Positions 44,001 through 52,195 of a stretch of 64,000 nucleotides of DNA are shown piece by piece (within the stretch, counting starts at the first letter, position 1; the number at the start of each line of letters is the position of its first letter). The notes under the pieces are model-generated. The model had not been told where the DNA came from. It saw only the letters and a program-made list of their open reading frames with translations, and ran no database searches. The stretch comes from Terriglobus saanensis SP1PR4 (lineage in GTDB: Bacteria > Acidobacteriota > Terriglobia > Terriglobales > Acidobacteriaceae): positions 2,294,001 through 2,358,000 of the forward strand of contig NC_014963.1 in NCBI RefSeq assembly GCF_000179915.2, in the 5' to 3' direction. The position numbers and the translations under genes are program-made.

Positions 44001-44443
44001 GGGATGTTCTGGATCTCATTCGCGGAAAGCGTCATACCCAAAGAAGCATCGTTGGTATTCAAAATTGGAGCAACGTCGGCGTTGACGTTCGCCACGACAC
44101 TTACATCACCCACCGTAAGCTTTGCATCAAACTTCGCGACTTGGTTTTGCTCGAGCGTGAAAACGGGAAACTTCTGCGCCCCAAAGCCGGTTGCAGTCAC
44201 CGAGACTTCATACTGCCCAATGGAAAGAAAGCGAATTGCATACGCGCCGGACTGGTTCGTCACAGCGGGAGTGTCGACTCCAGTCGCGATATTGTGTGCT
44301 GAGACTGTTGCACCGGCAACGACAGCACCGCTGGCGTCCGTCACGGTTCCCGTAATATTTCCTGTTGTATTCTGTGTCATGGCCGCTTTGGTAAAAGCGC
44401 ACATCATCAAAAGCCACATCGCGGCCCTAAGAAACTTGTACAT
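41084..44443 (-). CDS. Oar-like TonB-dependent receptor with carboxypeptidase-regulatory domain
   Basis: 1119 residues. A signal peptide ends near CAFTKAAMTQ. An Ig-like CarboxypepD_reg domain follows (GNITGTVTDASGAVVAGATV, SGAYAIRFLSIGQYEVSVTA), then a plug with IPLNGRNFSSVTLFQPG and YTLDGADQNEPQNN, then a long barrel (NEFHGSAYGYLQNENLNANS, RLFFFADYEGARS) ending in a short aromatic strand (IEFSAHYQF). This architecture is expanded in Acidobacteria; ligands are thought to be polysaccharides or proteins. It is monocistronic. Confidence 0.93.
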   Translation of the reverse strand: MYKFLRAAMWLLMMCAFTKAAMTQNTTGNITGTVTDASGAVVAGATVSAHNIATGVDTPAVTNQSGAYAIRFLSIGQYEVSVTATGFGAQKFPVFTLEQNQVAKFDAKLTVGDVSVVANVNADVAPILNTNDASLGMTLSANEIQNIPLNGRNFSSVTLFQPGAINTDPVGMTGNNAIERNTFNNGIASINGNRNQANNYTLDGADQNEPQNNLIAYNPAPDSLAEVRVVTSNAPAQYGNANGGAIASILKSGSNEFHGSAYGYLQNENLNANSWNNKNSATPIARNPYTQSIFGGTIGGPIFHNRLFFFADYEGARSHTGGLQSASVLTAPMRQGDFSALLSATQPGKQLYDTQNNFAPFANNVVPVVNPVAKYLFAHPELYPLPNAVPIDNLLQNNFQGPQRTFVHNNQADVKIDWSATATNRFTAFYSQSNAGDTQTAVIPIFFPSQNLYPTKLGGGSWIHTFSSAVVNEARFGFTRVRWDNGIPTDPSGVFGLNGNQIVGIPFGAQPYVGFSGQSISNNASFLGTSANVQVIRDNTFNYYDNLTWQHGRQLFSMGVQATRYQQNYINTANFGLLGQFSYNGSFTSNPSLGSVAGGYGPADFVLDRVSNTQLDSAIGLVGNRQWRAAGYIQDDWKATDKLTINIGLRYQYDQPWYEVHNKTANVLLDTGTPIYAGSIPSGAPANAQLCPTHACYNPTYTQIMPRLGFAYQAAPRFVIRGGYGATSFFEGNAGNQRLTSSPPFVQSSNLVAVQPKAGISGTPFSVEQGLSGSFGALSGFGAWPQNMRAAYISEYSLTTEYALTNKTSLSVGYVGESGQHLITYRNANQLTSPTATAGPYDALVGAGQRLLLTESNGTMNYNAGQAALRQRVSHGLEGMVSYTYARAMTNSSGNYGTPGVSGSDGAFQDGYNGHADYGPAGQDIRHSLNGLLVYALPFGRGQAFGSGMNRYLDLLAGGWKISATGLLYTGFPITMNAPSQISVNSLGTARANQYRHLKIVNRTVSNWWGTDPSATPCGSGIDDGICAYGVPAANTFGTAAVNTERAPGYHDLAMSASKDFHITERHSLGFRANAYNLLNSPSLGNPDNGISDGPDTFGRITSTRSQERRIEFSAHYQF

Positions 44444-44701
44444 CTGGTGCCTCCAAAAAAAATCTCTGCAAAAAACCTGGAGCGCTCTTTGACTGCAAGC
44501 GTCATCCAGTAAACGTGTATGGGTACTGAGTTAAACACCGATGAAGCTCGTTTATTCCCGCAGCGGAATAGTAGTACTACGGGAGTCCACGTTCAATCTG
44601 TACAGACGTCACAGGGGCATAGGAAGACGCACTTGCTGTGGTAATCTCATTAGGTTGTCTGCGGAGCGAGTCGCGCGGTTTTGCGAGGCTTCCGCACGTG
44701 C

Positions 44702-44789
44702 GGAGAGATGGCAGAGTGGCCGAATGCGCACGCTTGGAAAGCGTGTATACCGCAAGGTATCCAGGGTTCGAATCCCTGTCTCTCCGCCA
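44702..44789 (+). tRNA. tRNA-Ser (anticodon GGA)
   Basis: Acceptor GGAGAGA pairs with TCTCTCC, G discriminator, CCA encoded. D arm GGCAGAGTGGCC, anticodon arm CACGC-TTGGAAA-GCGTG (GGA, Ser), a long variable arm (TATACCGCAAGGTATC) and T arm CAGGGTTCGAATCCCTG. This is a class II tRNA at the left border of the exopolysaccharide locus. Confidence 0.96.
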
Positions 44790-44912
44790 TTAGCCTTTCG
44801 AAGCAAAACTGCCAGGTGAGCGTTTTGTGGATGTAAAACCAGCTGGCTATGTTCCTTCTTCTGAGCACCTACTGGCCAGCTAGAACCATCTCAGTGTTAT
44901 GGGCTTTTCGGT

Positions 44913-45059
44913 ATGTTCATGGAAACAGCTTCCAATAAGCGGCGGTTGATGATGCCGCGCAGCCTTTTGGCAAGGCCGGCACGCGATCGGCGAGAGTTTG
45001 GTTCATCAGGGCGCTTTACGGCAATGACGCCTCTTGAGTTGTTTGAAAGGATTCGATGA
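44913..45059 (+). CDS. Short ORF (48 aa) coupled to the following glycosyltransferase
   Basis: An ATG-started frame of 48 Arg-rich residues (MFMETASNKRRLMMPRSLLA...FERIR) ends in TGA overlapping the ATG of the glycosyltransferase (ATGA at 45056-45059). Such overlap suggests translational coupling or a leader peptide. No homologue is recognised, and codon bias is uninformative at this size. A similar overlapped small frame precedes the glycosylphosphotransferase gene at 49710-49892. It may be chance. Confidence 0.3.
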   Translation: MFMETASNKRRLMMPRSLLARPARDRREFGSSGRFTAMTPLELFERIR

Positions 45060-46231
45060 ACGAACCTGTTGAGCATGGCACCAACACTTCTCTTCCAGAA
45101 CAATTATTTTTACCTGATCAACAGATCGCATTTGTCCAGGACAACTTCGTCCAGGCTGGCGGTGGAGAACGTGTTGCAGAAGAGATCGCGCGTGCGTTGC
45201 CCACGGCGGATGTCTATACAAGCGTCCTTGTGGAGCAACGTCTTTCGAAGTACTTGAAAACGCGTTCGATCCATACCTCGTGGATGCAGGGTCTCCCGAA
45301 TCTGAAAAAATACTATCGGCACTATCTTCTGCTGTATCCGTTGGCGATGCGTGGGATCAAGCTGCAGAAGTACGACCTGGTTGTGTCGAGTTGCTACGGC
45401 TTTGCGAAGATGCTGCGGAAGCGACCCGATGCTTTACATGTCTGCTATTGCCACTCCCCTTCGCGCTGGATTTGGCGCTATGAGGATTATGCGCGTCGCG
45501 AAAACTTCAATGTGTTCGTGAACTTTTTTCTGCGCAATCTGACAAGGCTTTTGCGCAATCTGGATAAGCAATCGGCGGATCGCGTGGATGTCTTCATCGC
45601 GAATTCGACCGTGATTGCAGAGCGTATTCGGCTGTACTACGGACGGGATTCAGAGATTATGTTTCCGCCGATCGACGTGCAGAGATTTTCGATCTCCGCG
45701 GACATTGGCGACTACTACTTGATCGTTTCTCGGCTGGTCGGTTATAAGCGCGTCGATCTTGCGATCGAGGCGTGCAAGCTGCTGGGGGAAAAGTTGATCA
45801 TTGTAGGAGAGGGGCCAGACCGGCCTCGCCTGGAATCTCTTGCTGGCTCCGGTATCAAGTTTGCCGGGCGTCTGCCAGATGAAGAGGTGACGCACCTGCT
45901 CTCCCACTGTAAGGCGTTCCTGTTCCCTGGCGAAGAGGACTTCGGTTTGACTCCGCTGGAAGCAGCGGCCTCTGGAAGGCCGTGCATTGCGTATGGTGTG
46001 GGTGGCGTTCTGGATACCATCGTCAACGGTGAGACGGGCGTTCTCTTCCCAGAGCCAACGCCGGTCTCCATGGCGGAAGCCCTTGTCCACTCCGAAACGA
46101 TTGCATGGGATCCGCAAAAGCTGCGCCAGCATGCGGAAAAGTTCGACAGAACGCTCTTCGCGCAGAGACTCGTGCAAAGGCTGACGACGCTGCTGCAACA
46201 GCGCGAAGCGAAGATGAATGTCCGCCTCTAA
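45056..46231 (+). CDS. Glycosyltransferase family 4
   Basis: GT-B enzyme of 391 residues. It has the N-terminal VQDNFVQAGGGERVAEEIA loop, DLVVSSCYGFAKM, HVCYCHSPSRWIWRY, YYLIVSRLVGYKRVDLAIEA, LIIVGEGPDRPRL and FPGEEDFGLTPLEAAASGRP (the EX7E motif, with both Glu). Shape and the CHSP motif fit mannosyltransferases of the WbaZ type. It probably adds a sugar to the lipid-linked exopolysaccharide unit on the cytoplasmic face. Start at the ATGA overlap. Confidence 0.88.
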   Translation: MNEPVEHGTNTSLPEQLFLPDQQIAFVQDNFVQAGGGERVAEEIARALPTADVYTSVLVEQRLSKYLKTRSIHTSWMQGLPNLKKYYRHYLLLYPLAMRGIKLQKYDLVVSSCYGFAKMLRKRPDALHVCYCHSPSRWIWRYEDYARRENFNVFVNFFLRNLTRLLRNLDKQSADRVDVFIANSTVIAERIRLYYGRDSEIMFPPIDVQRFSISADIGDYYLIVSRLVGYKRVDLAIEACKLLGEKLIIVGEGPDRPRLESLAGSGIKFAGRLPDEEVTHLLSHCKAFLFPGEEDFGLTPLEAAASGRPCIAYGVGGVLDTIVNGETGVLFPEPTPVSMAEALVHSETIAWDPQKLRQHAEKFDRTLFAQRLVQRLTTLLQQREAKMNVRL

Positions 46232-46258
46232 CTGCGTTGAAAAGCGGGCGAGATGGAT

Positions 46259-47452
46259 CTATCGGATCATCGTGTCATAGACCGCTTCGACTCTGCGCGT
46301 GATGGATGCTTCCGCGAAATTTTCGATCGCGAACTGTTGTCCGCGCAGCGCCATCTGCTCTGCTTTTTCAGGGTCACGTAGCAGCGAGAGAATGGCTTCG
46401 GCTAGAGCGATGTGATCTTTTGCAGGGACAAGCAGACCTGTGACTCCATCTTGAACGATCTCTGATGCTCCGCCGCCTCGCGTTGCGACGACTGGCTTCC
46501 CTGCCGCCATGCCTTGCGCGATGACCTGCCCCAAGGGTTCGGGAATCACCGAAGCGTGGATGAGCATATGCAAGTGTCCGATGGCTGACGCGACGTCGTG
46601 CTGGAAGCCTTTGAATTGAATGACGTCGTTGAGCCCCAGGTCGCGCACGAGGTCACGCAATTTAACTTCAAATTCCTGCTCTCCAAAGAGCGCTGCGCCG
46701 ATGATAGGAGCTTTGACACCAGGAAATTCTTTCCGGACTAGGGAAATAGCTTCGGCAAAAACTTCCTGGCCCTTCCAGGGACTGATGCGTCCCACGATGC
46801 CGATGTTCAGCGTCCCACCGTCGCGCATTGTGTCGCGTAGAGAGGCCTGCTGGCTACCGAGGGCACGAAATCGTTCCACGTCGAAGCCGGAGGAGATGAC
46901 GCTGAAGGGCTTGCCTGGAGGGAGGAAAAGCGTCTCCAGAGTCGACTGCGAGTTTGCGATGATGTAGTTCGGGAAGATGCGGCACAGACTCCGAAAGACC
47001 TTGACGGTTCGCGACGGCAGATAATCGTCCGCAATACGATCTCGGACGTGCCAGATCAATGGAATCCGAAGCAACTTTGCAGCGAGGCCTCCAAGAAGAT
47101 CGGCTTTGAGCGAATTGGTATGAATGATATCCGGACGCAGACGGCGGATCGTGCGGACGAGACCGACGACGTAGGCGAGTGAGATTTTAAGCTTCTCAAA
47201 GCTCAGTATGGAACGGATGCCGATCGCATCTTTCCGAAACTCCTGGACGCTGGCATCCAGAAGGACTACACGCACTTCACAGATCCCCTGCAGCTTTTCA
47301 ACGAAGGGGCCGTCCTGGAACAGGATCACGATGGGTTCAAAACGGGTGCGGTCAAGTTGCTTGATGAGAGAGAGTAACGCCAGTTCCCCTCCCCCTAAAG
47401 CTGCAGTCTGATCGACATAGAGGATGCGCTGTTTTCGATTTTGAGTTGGCAC
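46259..47452 (-). CDS. Glycosyltransferase family 4
   Basis: 397 residues, GT-B. N-terminal RILYVDQTAALGGGELALL, RLRPDIIHTNSLKADLLGG, then LNIGIVGRISPWKGQEVFAE and HASVIPEPLGQVIAQGMAAG (EX7E-like, with Glu at both ends) followed by VATRGGGASEIVQDGVTGLL. Likely an exopolysaccharide unit transferase. It converges with the previous gene and starts just 7 bp after the end of the export gene, so operon with it on the minus strand. Confidence 0.88.
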   Translation of the reverse strand: MPTQNRKQRILYVDQTAALGGGELALLSLIKQLDRTRFEPIVILFQDGPFVEKLQGICEVRVVLLDASVQEFRKDAIGIRSILSFEKLKISLAYVVGLVRTIRRLRPDIIHTNSLKADLLGGLAAKLLRIPLIWHVRDRIADDYLPSRTVKVFRSLCRIFPNYIIANSQSTLETLFLPPGKPFSVISSGFDVERFRALGSQQASLRDTMRDGGTLNIGIVGRISPWKGQEVFAEAISLVRKEFPGVKAPIIGAALFGEQEFEVKLRDLVRDLGLNDVIQFKGFQHDVASAIGHLHMLIHASVIPEPLGQVIAQGMAAGKPVVATRGGGASEIVQDGVTGLLVPAKDHIALAEAILSLLRDPEKAEQMALRGQQFAIENFAEASITRRVEAVYDTMIR

Positions 47453-47459
47453 AGTCTCT

Positions 47460-48134
47460 CTAATGGATAATGAGGTAGGTAGCGGCGTTCAAGTAGAGGC
47501 CAAAGGTCGCAGCAAGCTGCGCCACATCCTGCGCCCTGCTCACCTTGGTGCGTGGCACAAACACGATGTCTCCGGAACTGAGAGCCATATCGTGCTCAAA
47601 GATGGTGTCTTTTCCAACGTCTTTCAGGTTGAGAACACGCACCTGGGGTGTATCTCCATCCATGTCGTGAAACACGACCACCTGCTTCTCTTTACCCGTC
47701 TTCGTGATGCCACCCGCCATCATAATGGCGCGTAGAGCTGTTGTTGGTTCGCGCATGTCATAGCGCATCGGAGTCTGTACCTGCCCGGAGACAACAATGT
47801 ACGGCTTCTGGAAGTCTGTCAAAACGAGAGAAACAACCGGATCTTTCAGGCGTGTTGAAGCGGCCTGCTGGATGATCGCCGTTGCCTGGTCTACTGTCTT
47901 GCCGCCGATCAGCACAGGGCCGGTGGGATTCAGAACGATGTAACCATCTGGCTGAATGGTGACAGGCTGGTTCAGGTCGGGAGTATAGGTGAACTGTACC
48001 GTGAGTTGATCGCCTGGATGCAGCTTGTAGGTGCTGCGACGCTGCAACTGAGGTTGCTGTGCACCTGCGGCTGAGACCAAAATGATAAGTAAGGTGGCGA
48101 GCCAGAGGTACTTTGATCGCAAACGGTTGAGCAT
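47460..48134 (-). CDS. Outer-membrane polysaccharide export protein, short form
   Basis: Wza/OPX family, 224 residues. Signal peptide ending VSAAGAQ, then a Poly_export domain (YKLHPGDQLTVQFTYTPDLN, TIQPDGYIVLNPTGPVLIGG with KTVDQATAIIQQ), then a SLBB-like domain (PYIVVSGQVQTPMRYDMREP, ALRAIMMAGGITKTG, LSSGDIVFVPRTKVS). It ends QLAATFGLYLNAATYLIIH, so it lacks the long C-terminal portion and third/fourth domains of E. coli Wza. It exports the polymer across the outer membrane with the chain-length protein. It lies in a minus-strand operon behind the priming transferase. Confidence 0.88.
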   Translation of the reverse strand: MLNRLRSKYLWLATLLIILVSAAGAQQPQLQRRSTYKLHPGDQLTVQFTYTPDLNQPVTIQPDGYIVLNPTGPVLIGGKTVDQATAIIQQAASTRLKDPVVSLVLTDFQKPYIVVSGQVQTPMRYDMREPTTALRAIMMAGGITKTGKEKQVVVFHDMDGDTPQVRVLNLKDVGKDTIFEHDMALSSGDIVFVPRTKVSRAQDVAQLAATFGLYLNAATYLIIH

Positions 48135-48238
48135 TCATTCCTCTTCTACGAAAGTGTTCGCCATGCCGGATGGCAGACGAATCAGAAAGTTGGCGTGCGG
48201 ACTGAAGATCCATTCTACGTCCGCACGCACAGGACAAA

Positions 48239-49792
48239 CTACATTGCTCCGCTACCTTTGAGCACCGCTGGAATCGTTTTGAGCAGAATGCTCATGTCGA
48301 GGTAAAGAGACCAGCCATCGATGTATGCGAGATCCTGCATCATCCAGCTATGGAAGGTCGTATTGCTACGACCGCTGATCTGCCAGAGGCAGGTCAAGCC
48401 TGGCTTCACGCTGAAGCGGCGAAGCAGCCAGCCTTCCTGGAACAGATTGACGTCGCGGATGGGGAGGGGACGCGGACCGACAAGCGACATATTTCCCAGA
48501 AGCACGTTGAAGAGTTGTGGTAACTCATCCAAAGACGTACGACGGAGAAAGCGGCCAATGGGGGTGACACGCGGATCATGCTTCATCTTGAAGGTGGGCC
48601 CAGACATTTCGTTCTTGGCTTCCAGTTCCTTCATCTTCGCTTCGGCATCTACAACCATGGTCCGGAACTTGTACATGGGGAAGTGTTTCCGGTTTTTGCC
48701 GTAGCGCTTCTGCACGAAGAAGATCGGACCTTCGCTTGTCAACCGTACCGCAAGAGCGATCAGAAGCATGATAGGGCTGAACGCGATAAGAGCGATCGAC
48801 GTGACAATGAGATCAATGGCGCGCTTGATGTATTCACGCACATCCCAATGTTTGGCATGCAGCATGGTGCCGCGGGCGAGTACAGAGGAGGCGCTCGATT
48901 GGCTCACGATGGATGTAGTGAAGAAGGTTGTGGAGTGATGTACGTCCACTCCAGCGTTTTCAGCGATGCTGATGGCGCGCTGAATCTGATCGTACTGTGA
49001 ACGCGCTGGCAGAGTGACGACGATGGCTTCAATCGGATGATGCTTCAACAAGGAAGGAAGTTCATCGAGCGTACCGAGATACATCTCCTTCAAGGTGGGG
49101 TCGTCGATGAAGGTGTCGTCTACACAGCCGAGGACAGAGTACGGAGAGCGCGCAGATTCCATAATTGCGTTTCCCGCCTTAGATCCAGATCCGACGATCA
49201 GAACCAGCGGCTTTTCAGGATTCTGCAGTTGACCGAAATGACGTGCGCAAGCATCGATCAGAAGAAAAATGAGACTGCTGCCAAGCAGCGCCGTCATCGC
49301 AAATGCAAGGGGGAGAAGCTTGTCTTCGCTCCGAAACCTTGAACCTACGCACAGGATGACAAGGAACGCGCAGGCGGCACTGGCAACAGCTAGTGTGCTT
49401 GCTTCACGAAGATAAACTGACTCGTTCCGATTGCTCTTCGGACGGAGACTAATCAACAGATTCCAAACCGCAAAGGCAGCGACAAGAACGAGGAGACGAG
49501 ACAGGGAGAACTGAAAGTCCCACTTATGTGCGAGATCGTGCAGGGACATCCGATGGGTTACGCAAACCCAGGCGATTCCGGCCAAAGGGATGGGGAAAAT
49601 TCCACGAGCGATCTTATATTTGGATGAAACCTGCTCAACGGGAGTAAGGATATCTACGGAAGGAAGTCCCCCGGTGAAATTTTTAGCGCTTGGCGAGTGG
49701 ACAGGGCTCTTATTCGAGGTATACAATGGGCTCCTCCAAAGTACTGGCATTTTCCTCCAGCGAAAAAAATAATTCGCTTTCGGGTGCGTCAT
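48239..49792 (-). CDS. Exopolysaccharide initiating polyprenyl-phosphate glycosylphosphotransferase
   Basis: WbaP-like, 517 residues. Several N-terminal membrane helices (LLVLVAAFAVWNLLISLRP, ASAACAFLVILCVGSRF), a Rossmann-like domain (PLVLIVGSGSKAGNAIM), a further membrane helix (DLIVTSIALIAFSPIMLLIA) and the catalytic bacterial sugar transferase domain: MYKFRTMVVDAEAKM, FLRRTSLDELPQLFNVL, MSLVGPRP, KPGLTCLWQISGRS. It transfers a sugar 1-phosphate to undecaprenyl phosphate, priming the repeat unit. The start is uncertain; ATG 49792 lies inside the short frame 49710-49892, and an ATG 14 codons on (with GGAGGAAA upstream) is a good alternative. Confidence 0.9.
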   Translation of the reverse strand: MTHPKANYFFRWRKMPVLWRSPLYTSNKSPVHSPSAKNFTGGLPSVDILTPVEQVSSKYKIARGIFPIPLAGIAWVCVTHRMSLHDLAHKWDFQFSLSRLLVLVAAFAVWNLLISLRPKSNRNESVYLREASTLAVASAACAFLVILCVGSRFRSEDKLLPLAFAMTALLGSSLIFLLIDACARHFGQLQNPEKPLVLIVGSGSKAGNAIMESARSPYSVLGCVDDTFIDDPTLKEMYLGTLDELPSLLKHHPIEAIVVTLPARSQYDQIQRAISIAENAGVDVHHSTTFFTTSIVSQSSASSVLARGTMLHAKHWDVREYIKRAIDLIVTSIALIAFSPIMLLIALAVRLTSEGPIFFVQKRYGKNRKHFPMYKFRTMVVDAEAKMKELEAKNEMSGPTFKMKHDPRVTPIGRFLRRTSLDELPQLFNVLLGNMSLVGPRPLPIRDVNLFQEGWLLRRFSVKPGLTCLWQISGRSNTTFHSWMMQDLAYIDGWSLYLDMSILLKTIPAVLKGSGAM

Positions 49793-49892
49793 CTGTTTCC
49801 TTGTCGAACCGAAATTGGTCGACGATAGCAGCGACGTTCAGCATTAGGACATTCCGCTTCGTATAGCTGGGCCCAATGGTGTTGTATGTCAT
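49710..49892 (-). CDS. Short ORF (60 aa) ahead of the priming transferase
   Basis: The ATG at 49892 has a strong site (GAGGAGGGAGG, about nine bases away). The 60-residue acidic product (MTYNTIGPSYTKRNVLM..., FDKETDDAPESELFFSLEE) has no recognised domain. It overlaps the start of the transferase gene in another frame, so it may be a coupled leader or a start artefact of that operon. Confidence 0.4.
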   Translation of the reverse strand: MTYNTIGPSYTKRNVLMLNVAAIVDQFRFDKETDDAPESELFFSLEENASTLEEPIVYLE

Positions 49893-50257
49893 CCGACCGT
49901 ACCTCCCTCCTCATAAACAAGAGGCGAAATCCGGACGACTACTACTTTCAATGTTGATATATGCAATCGTCATGCCAAACGCTAGTGGTCCCACGCTAGG
50001 GCGGCATATGATTTAACGGGCCTGCATGCGCAAAATTTTGCACTTTTAGTGACCTGTGGATTGCTGATCGCCTAAAAAGGGTATCTCTCTTCCACTTTAG
50101 GGAAAAGAAGGATATGACCACGCTTGTTGGGGAATCACGAATGACAATAAGAGTAGTTGTCTCTGCCGCGAATGAAGCTTGGTTTTTACGAATACAAAGG
50201 GTGAGAGCGCCCCTCGATCTGGCGCGTAGGCTTGCGATGGAGTCTTCCGTACTACAT
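49893..50257. other. Intergenic region upstream of the export operon
   Basis: About 365 bp. The minus-strand priming operon starts at its left end and the minus-strand lipoprotein gene ends at its right end. It contains a 12-bp palindrome GCAAAATTTTGC at 50030-50041, a regulator-site candidate for the operon. No gene was seen. Confidence 0.4.
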
Positions 50258-51103
50258 TCAGCTCGTGGCAAGTGTCAGCGTGAACGGAGTTGTTGTGGCG
50301 ACACAGCTACTTGCGGTGCTTACGATCGAGGTGACGGCGATAGTCGAAGCGTCTGCCGCGAAGGTTCCATTCAAAAGCACCTGGTTCTGATTGTTGTCAA
50401 CCATCACCAACTGTACGGTCTTACCAATTACGCTGCTCCGGGTGACATTGATCGTAGCGCTTGTTAAGCAGCTATAACCGCTGAAACCTACGGTTCCGCT
50501 TTCGGGGAAATAGCCAAGGCCATTTGGAACAGTGCTTTGATTTAGAGCAAAGCGCATCGACCCCGTAGCAGTGGTTGAGCCCGTGTACGTACCGGTTAGG
50601 ACGGCGTATTTTATCCCTGTAAAAGTCCCCGCTGCTCCTCCTGCGCAACCACCACGTACGGTGTATGTTCCTGTCAAATGGGTTGCGGTGGCATCCTTGA
50701 TGGCGTTGAAGGTAACGTATTGTCCATTTACGGAAAAACCGTTCAGCGCGAGGGCAGTTCCAGTGAGCGTTCCCTCCGAGGGCACAGTCTCTGCACCGAG
50801 GAAGCAGGTGCTTGCATCTGGAGTTACCTGAAAAACGCTTGTAACGGTATGCGTGGTGGCGCCGTCGTTCTGTTCATTGATGTCACCTGCCATTGCAGAA
50901 AACGGAGACGTACCAGCAGTCGCTGTCGCCTGCATCTGCCAGTTCCCTGTCAGGTAGAGATACCCTGGGGCAGAGGTACCACCCGTAAGTGGATAACCCG
51001 TGTAGCCACAACCACTCACACCCAATAACATGAGCGCCCCGGTGAAGATAGAGCCGGCAACACGACACAAGTTACTTTTGCTCAATGCACTTACATTTTT
51101 CAC
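50258..51103 (-). CDS. Lipoprotein paralogue 2 of a tandem pair
   Basis: The signal peptide carries a lipobox (FTGALMLLGVSGC), so the mature protein is lipid-anchored. Four conserved cysteines occur in a beta-rich domain: TCFLGAETVPS, TGTYTVRGGCAGGAAGT, and GFSGYSCLTSATI with SCVATTTP. It shares this layout with the gene at 51162-51989. I do not recognise the family. It is embedded in the exopolysaccharide region, perhaps exposed on the cell surface. Confidence 0.75.
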   Translation of the reverse strand: MKNVSALSKSNLCRVAGSIFTGALMLLGVSGCGYTGYPLTGGTSAPGYLYLTGNWQMQATATAGTSPFSAMAGDINEQNDGATTHTVTSVFQVTPDASTCFLGAETVPSEGTLTGTALALNGFSVNGQYVTFNAIKDATATHLTGTYTVRGGCAGGAAGTFTGIKYAVLTGTYTGSTTATGSMRFALNQSTVPNGLGYFPESGTVGFSGYSCLTSATINVTRSSVIGKTVQLVMVDNNQNQVLLNGTFAADASTIAVTSIVSTASSCVATTTPFTLTLATS

Positions 51104-51145
51104 GATGGTTCAAGGACCCTTCCGACGCTTACATCAAAACACTAC

Positions 51146-51163
51146 AACGGCTTATAAGCCGTT
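51146..51163. other. Perfect 18-bp palindrome between the paralogous lipoproteins
   Basis: AACGGCTTATAAGCCGTT is fully self-complementary and abuts the stop codon of the upstream lipoprotein gene. It may be an attenuator or RNase-stopping hairpin setting the ratio of the two, or a regulator site. Confidence 0.5.
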
Positions 51164-51989
51164 ATTTTGATAGTGTTACCGCACCTAAATTTCCAGCACA
51201 GCTACCGCCGGTAACCTGAGCGCTTGTGAAGCTGATTTTGCTAGCTGCTACATCAAACGTACCGGTCATTACGATATTTTCTTTATCGTTTGTTACAAGA
51301 TTTAGGACAACTGTATTCCCAGAAACTGCGCCATTTTGCGACGCAAGTGTTGCGGTCGTAAAGCAGGAGAAACCCCCGAGCCTGGCTGAACCACTTACGA
51401 GGAAGATGCCATCCCCAGTCCCCAACGTAAACTGCGTGACAACAAGCGAAATAGTCTGAGCCCCCGTAAAAGTACCGGTGTAGGTGCCTGTAAGTGCGGT
51501 GTACTGAGTTCCGGTAACCGTTCCAGTCGCGCCATCCGCACAACCTCCAGTTACGGTGTAACTGCCAGTAAATTGTGTCGAGGTATCATTCTTCGCACCA
51601 CTAATATCCAGAGTCTGGTTTTCTAGCGGAAAAGACACGAGATGAAGGCGGAGTCCCTGAACAACGCCCTGCATGGGGATGTTTGCGATGTTTGAATAAC
51701 ATCCGGAAGACTGCACCATGAAGGTGCCAGTGGTCGGGTGGGCGCTGGCAGTCGCCTGCTCATTGATGAATCCGCCAAGCGAGTTGAAAGGGACGGTGCC
51801 CTTTGTAGCGACTGCCGTCATCTCCCAGTTTCCGGTGGAGTTTGGATACGTGGTCGTCGTTCCACCACCCGTGGAACCTGAACCGCTTCCGGTCGGATTG
51901 ACTGTACATCCCGTGATGCCCGTGATGAGGCATGCCCCAAAGATGAGAAAGCACATCACATTCCATGTGCTCCGCGACCGTTCCTTCAT
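51162..51989 (-). CDS. Lipoprotein paralogue 1 of a tandem pair
   Basis: Signal peptide with lipobox (FGACLITGITGC), then a Gly/Ser/Thr linker (residues 20-40) and the same four-Cys beta domain as its neighbour (SGCYSNIANIPMQG, GSYTVTGGCADGATGTVTG, LGGFSCFTTATL, GGSCAGN). ATG at 51989 is chosen; TTG four codons upstream is possible. The two genes are a tandem duplication about 60 bp apart; the order on the minus strand is this gene first. Confidence 0.75.
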   Translation of the reverse strand: MKERSRSTWNVMCFLIFGACLITGITGCTVNPTGSGSGSTGGGTTTTYPNSTGNWEMTAVATKGTVPFNSLGGFINEQATASAHPTTGTFMVQSSGCYSNIANIPMQGVVQGLRLHLVSFPLENQTLDISGAKNDTSTQFTGSYTVTGGCADGATGTVTGTQYTALTGTYTGTFTGAQTISLVVTQFTLGTGDGIFLVSGSARLGGFSCFTTATLASQNGAVSGNTVVLNLVTNDKENIVMTGTFDVAASKISFTSAQVTGGSCAGNLGAVTLSK

Positions 51990-52195
51990 GTCCTTATCCA
52001 ATCTTGTCAGATCTATCTAGGAGTACGCAATTGCCCCGCACTCGGATTGATACAAGCGTTCTCAAATGCCTGGCAAGCGAGGAGAAAGAAGATGCGATAC
52101 ATACTGTGTACGGATGAGATGCCCGAATACCGGGAGCGGGATGGCTTTTATCCGCTTGACGCATTCTGACGTCCTTTGTGCCACTCCGTCCTGGA

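Noticed and set aside
44609-44868. Minus-strand frames covering tRNA-Ser
   Set aside because: They run through a canonical tRNA gene, so they are artefacts.
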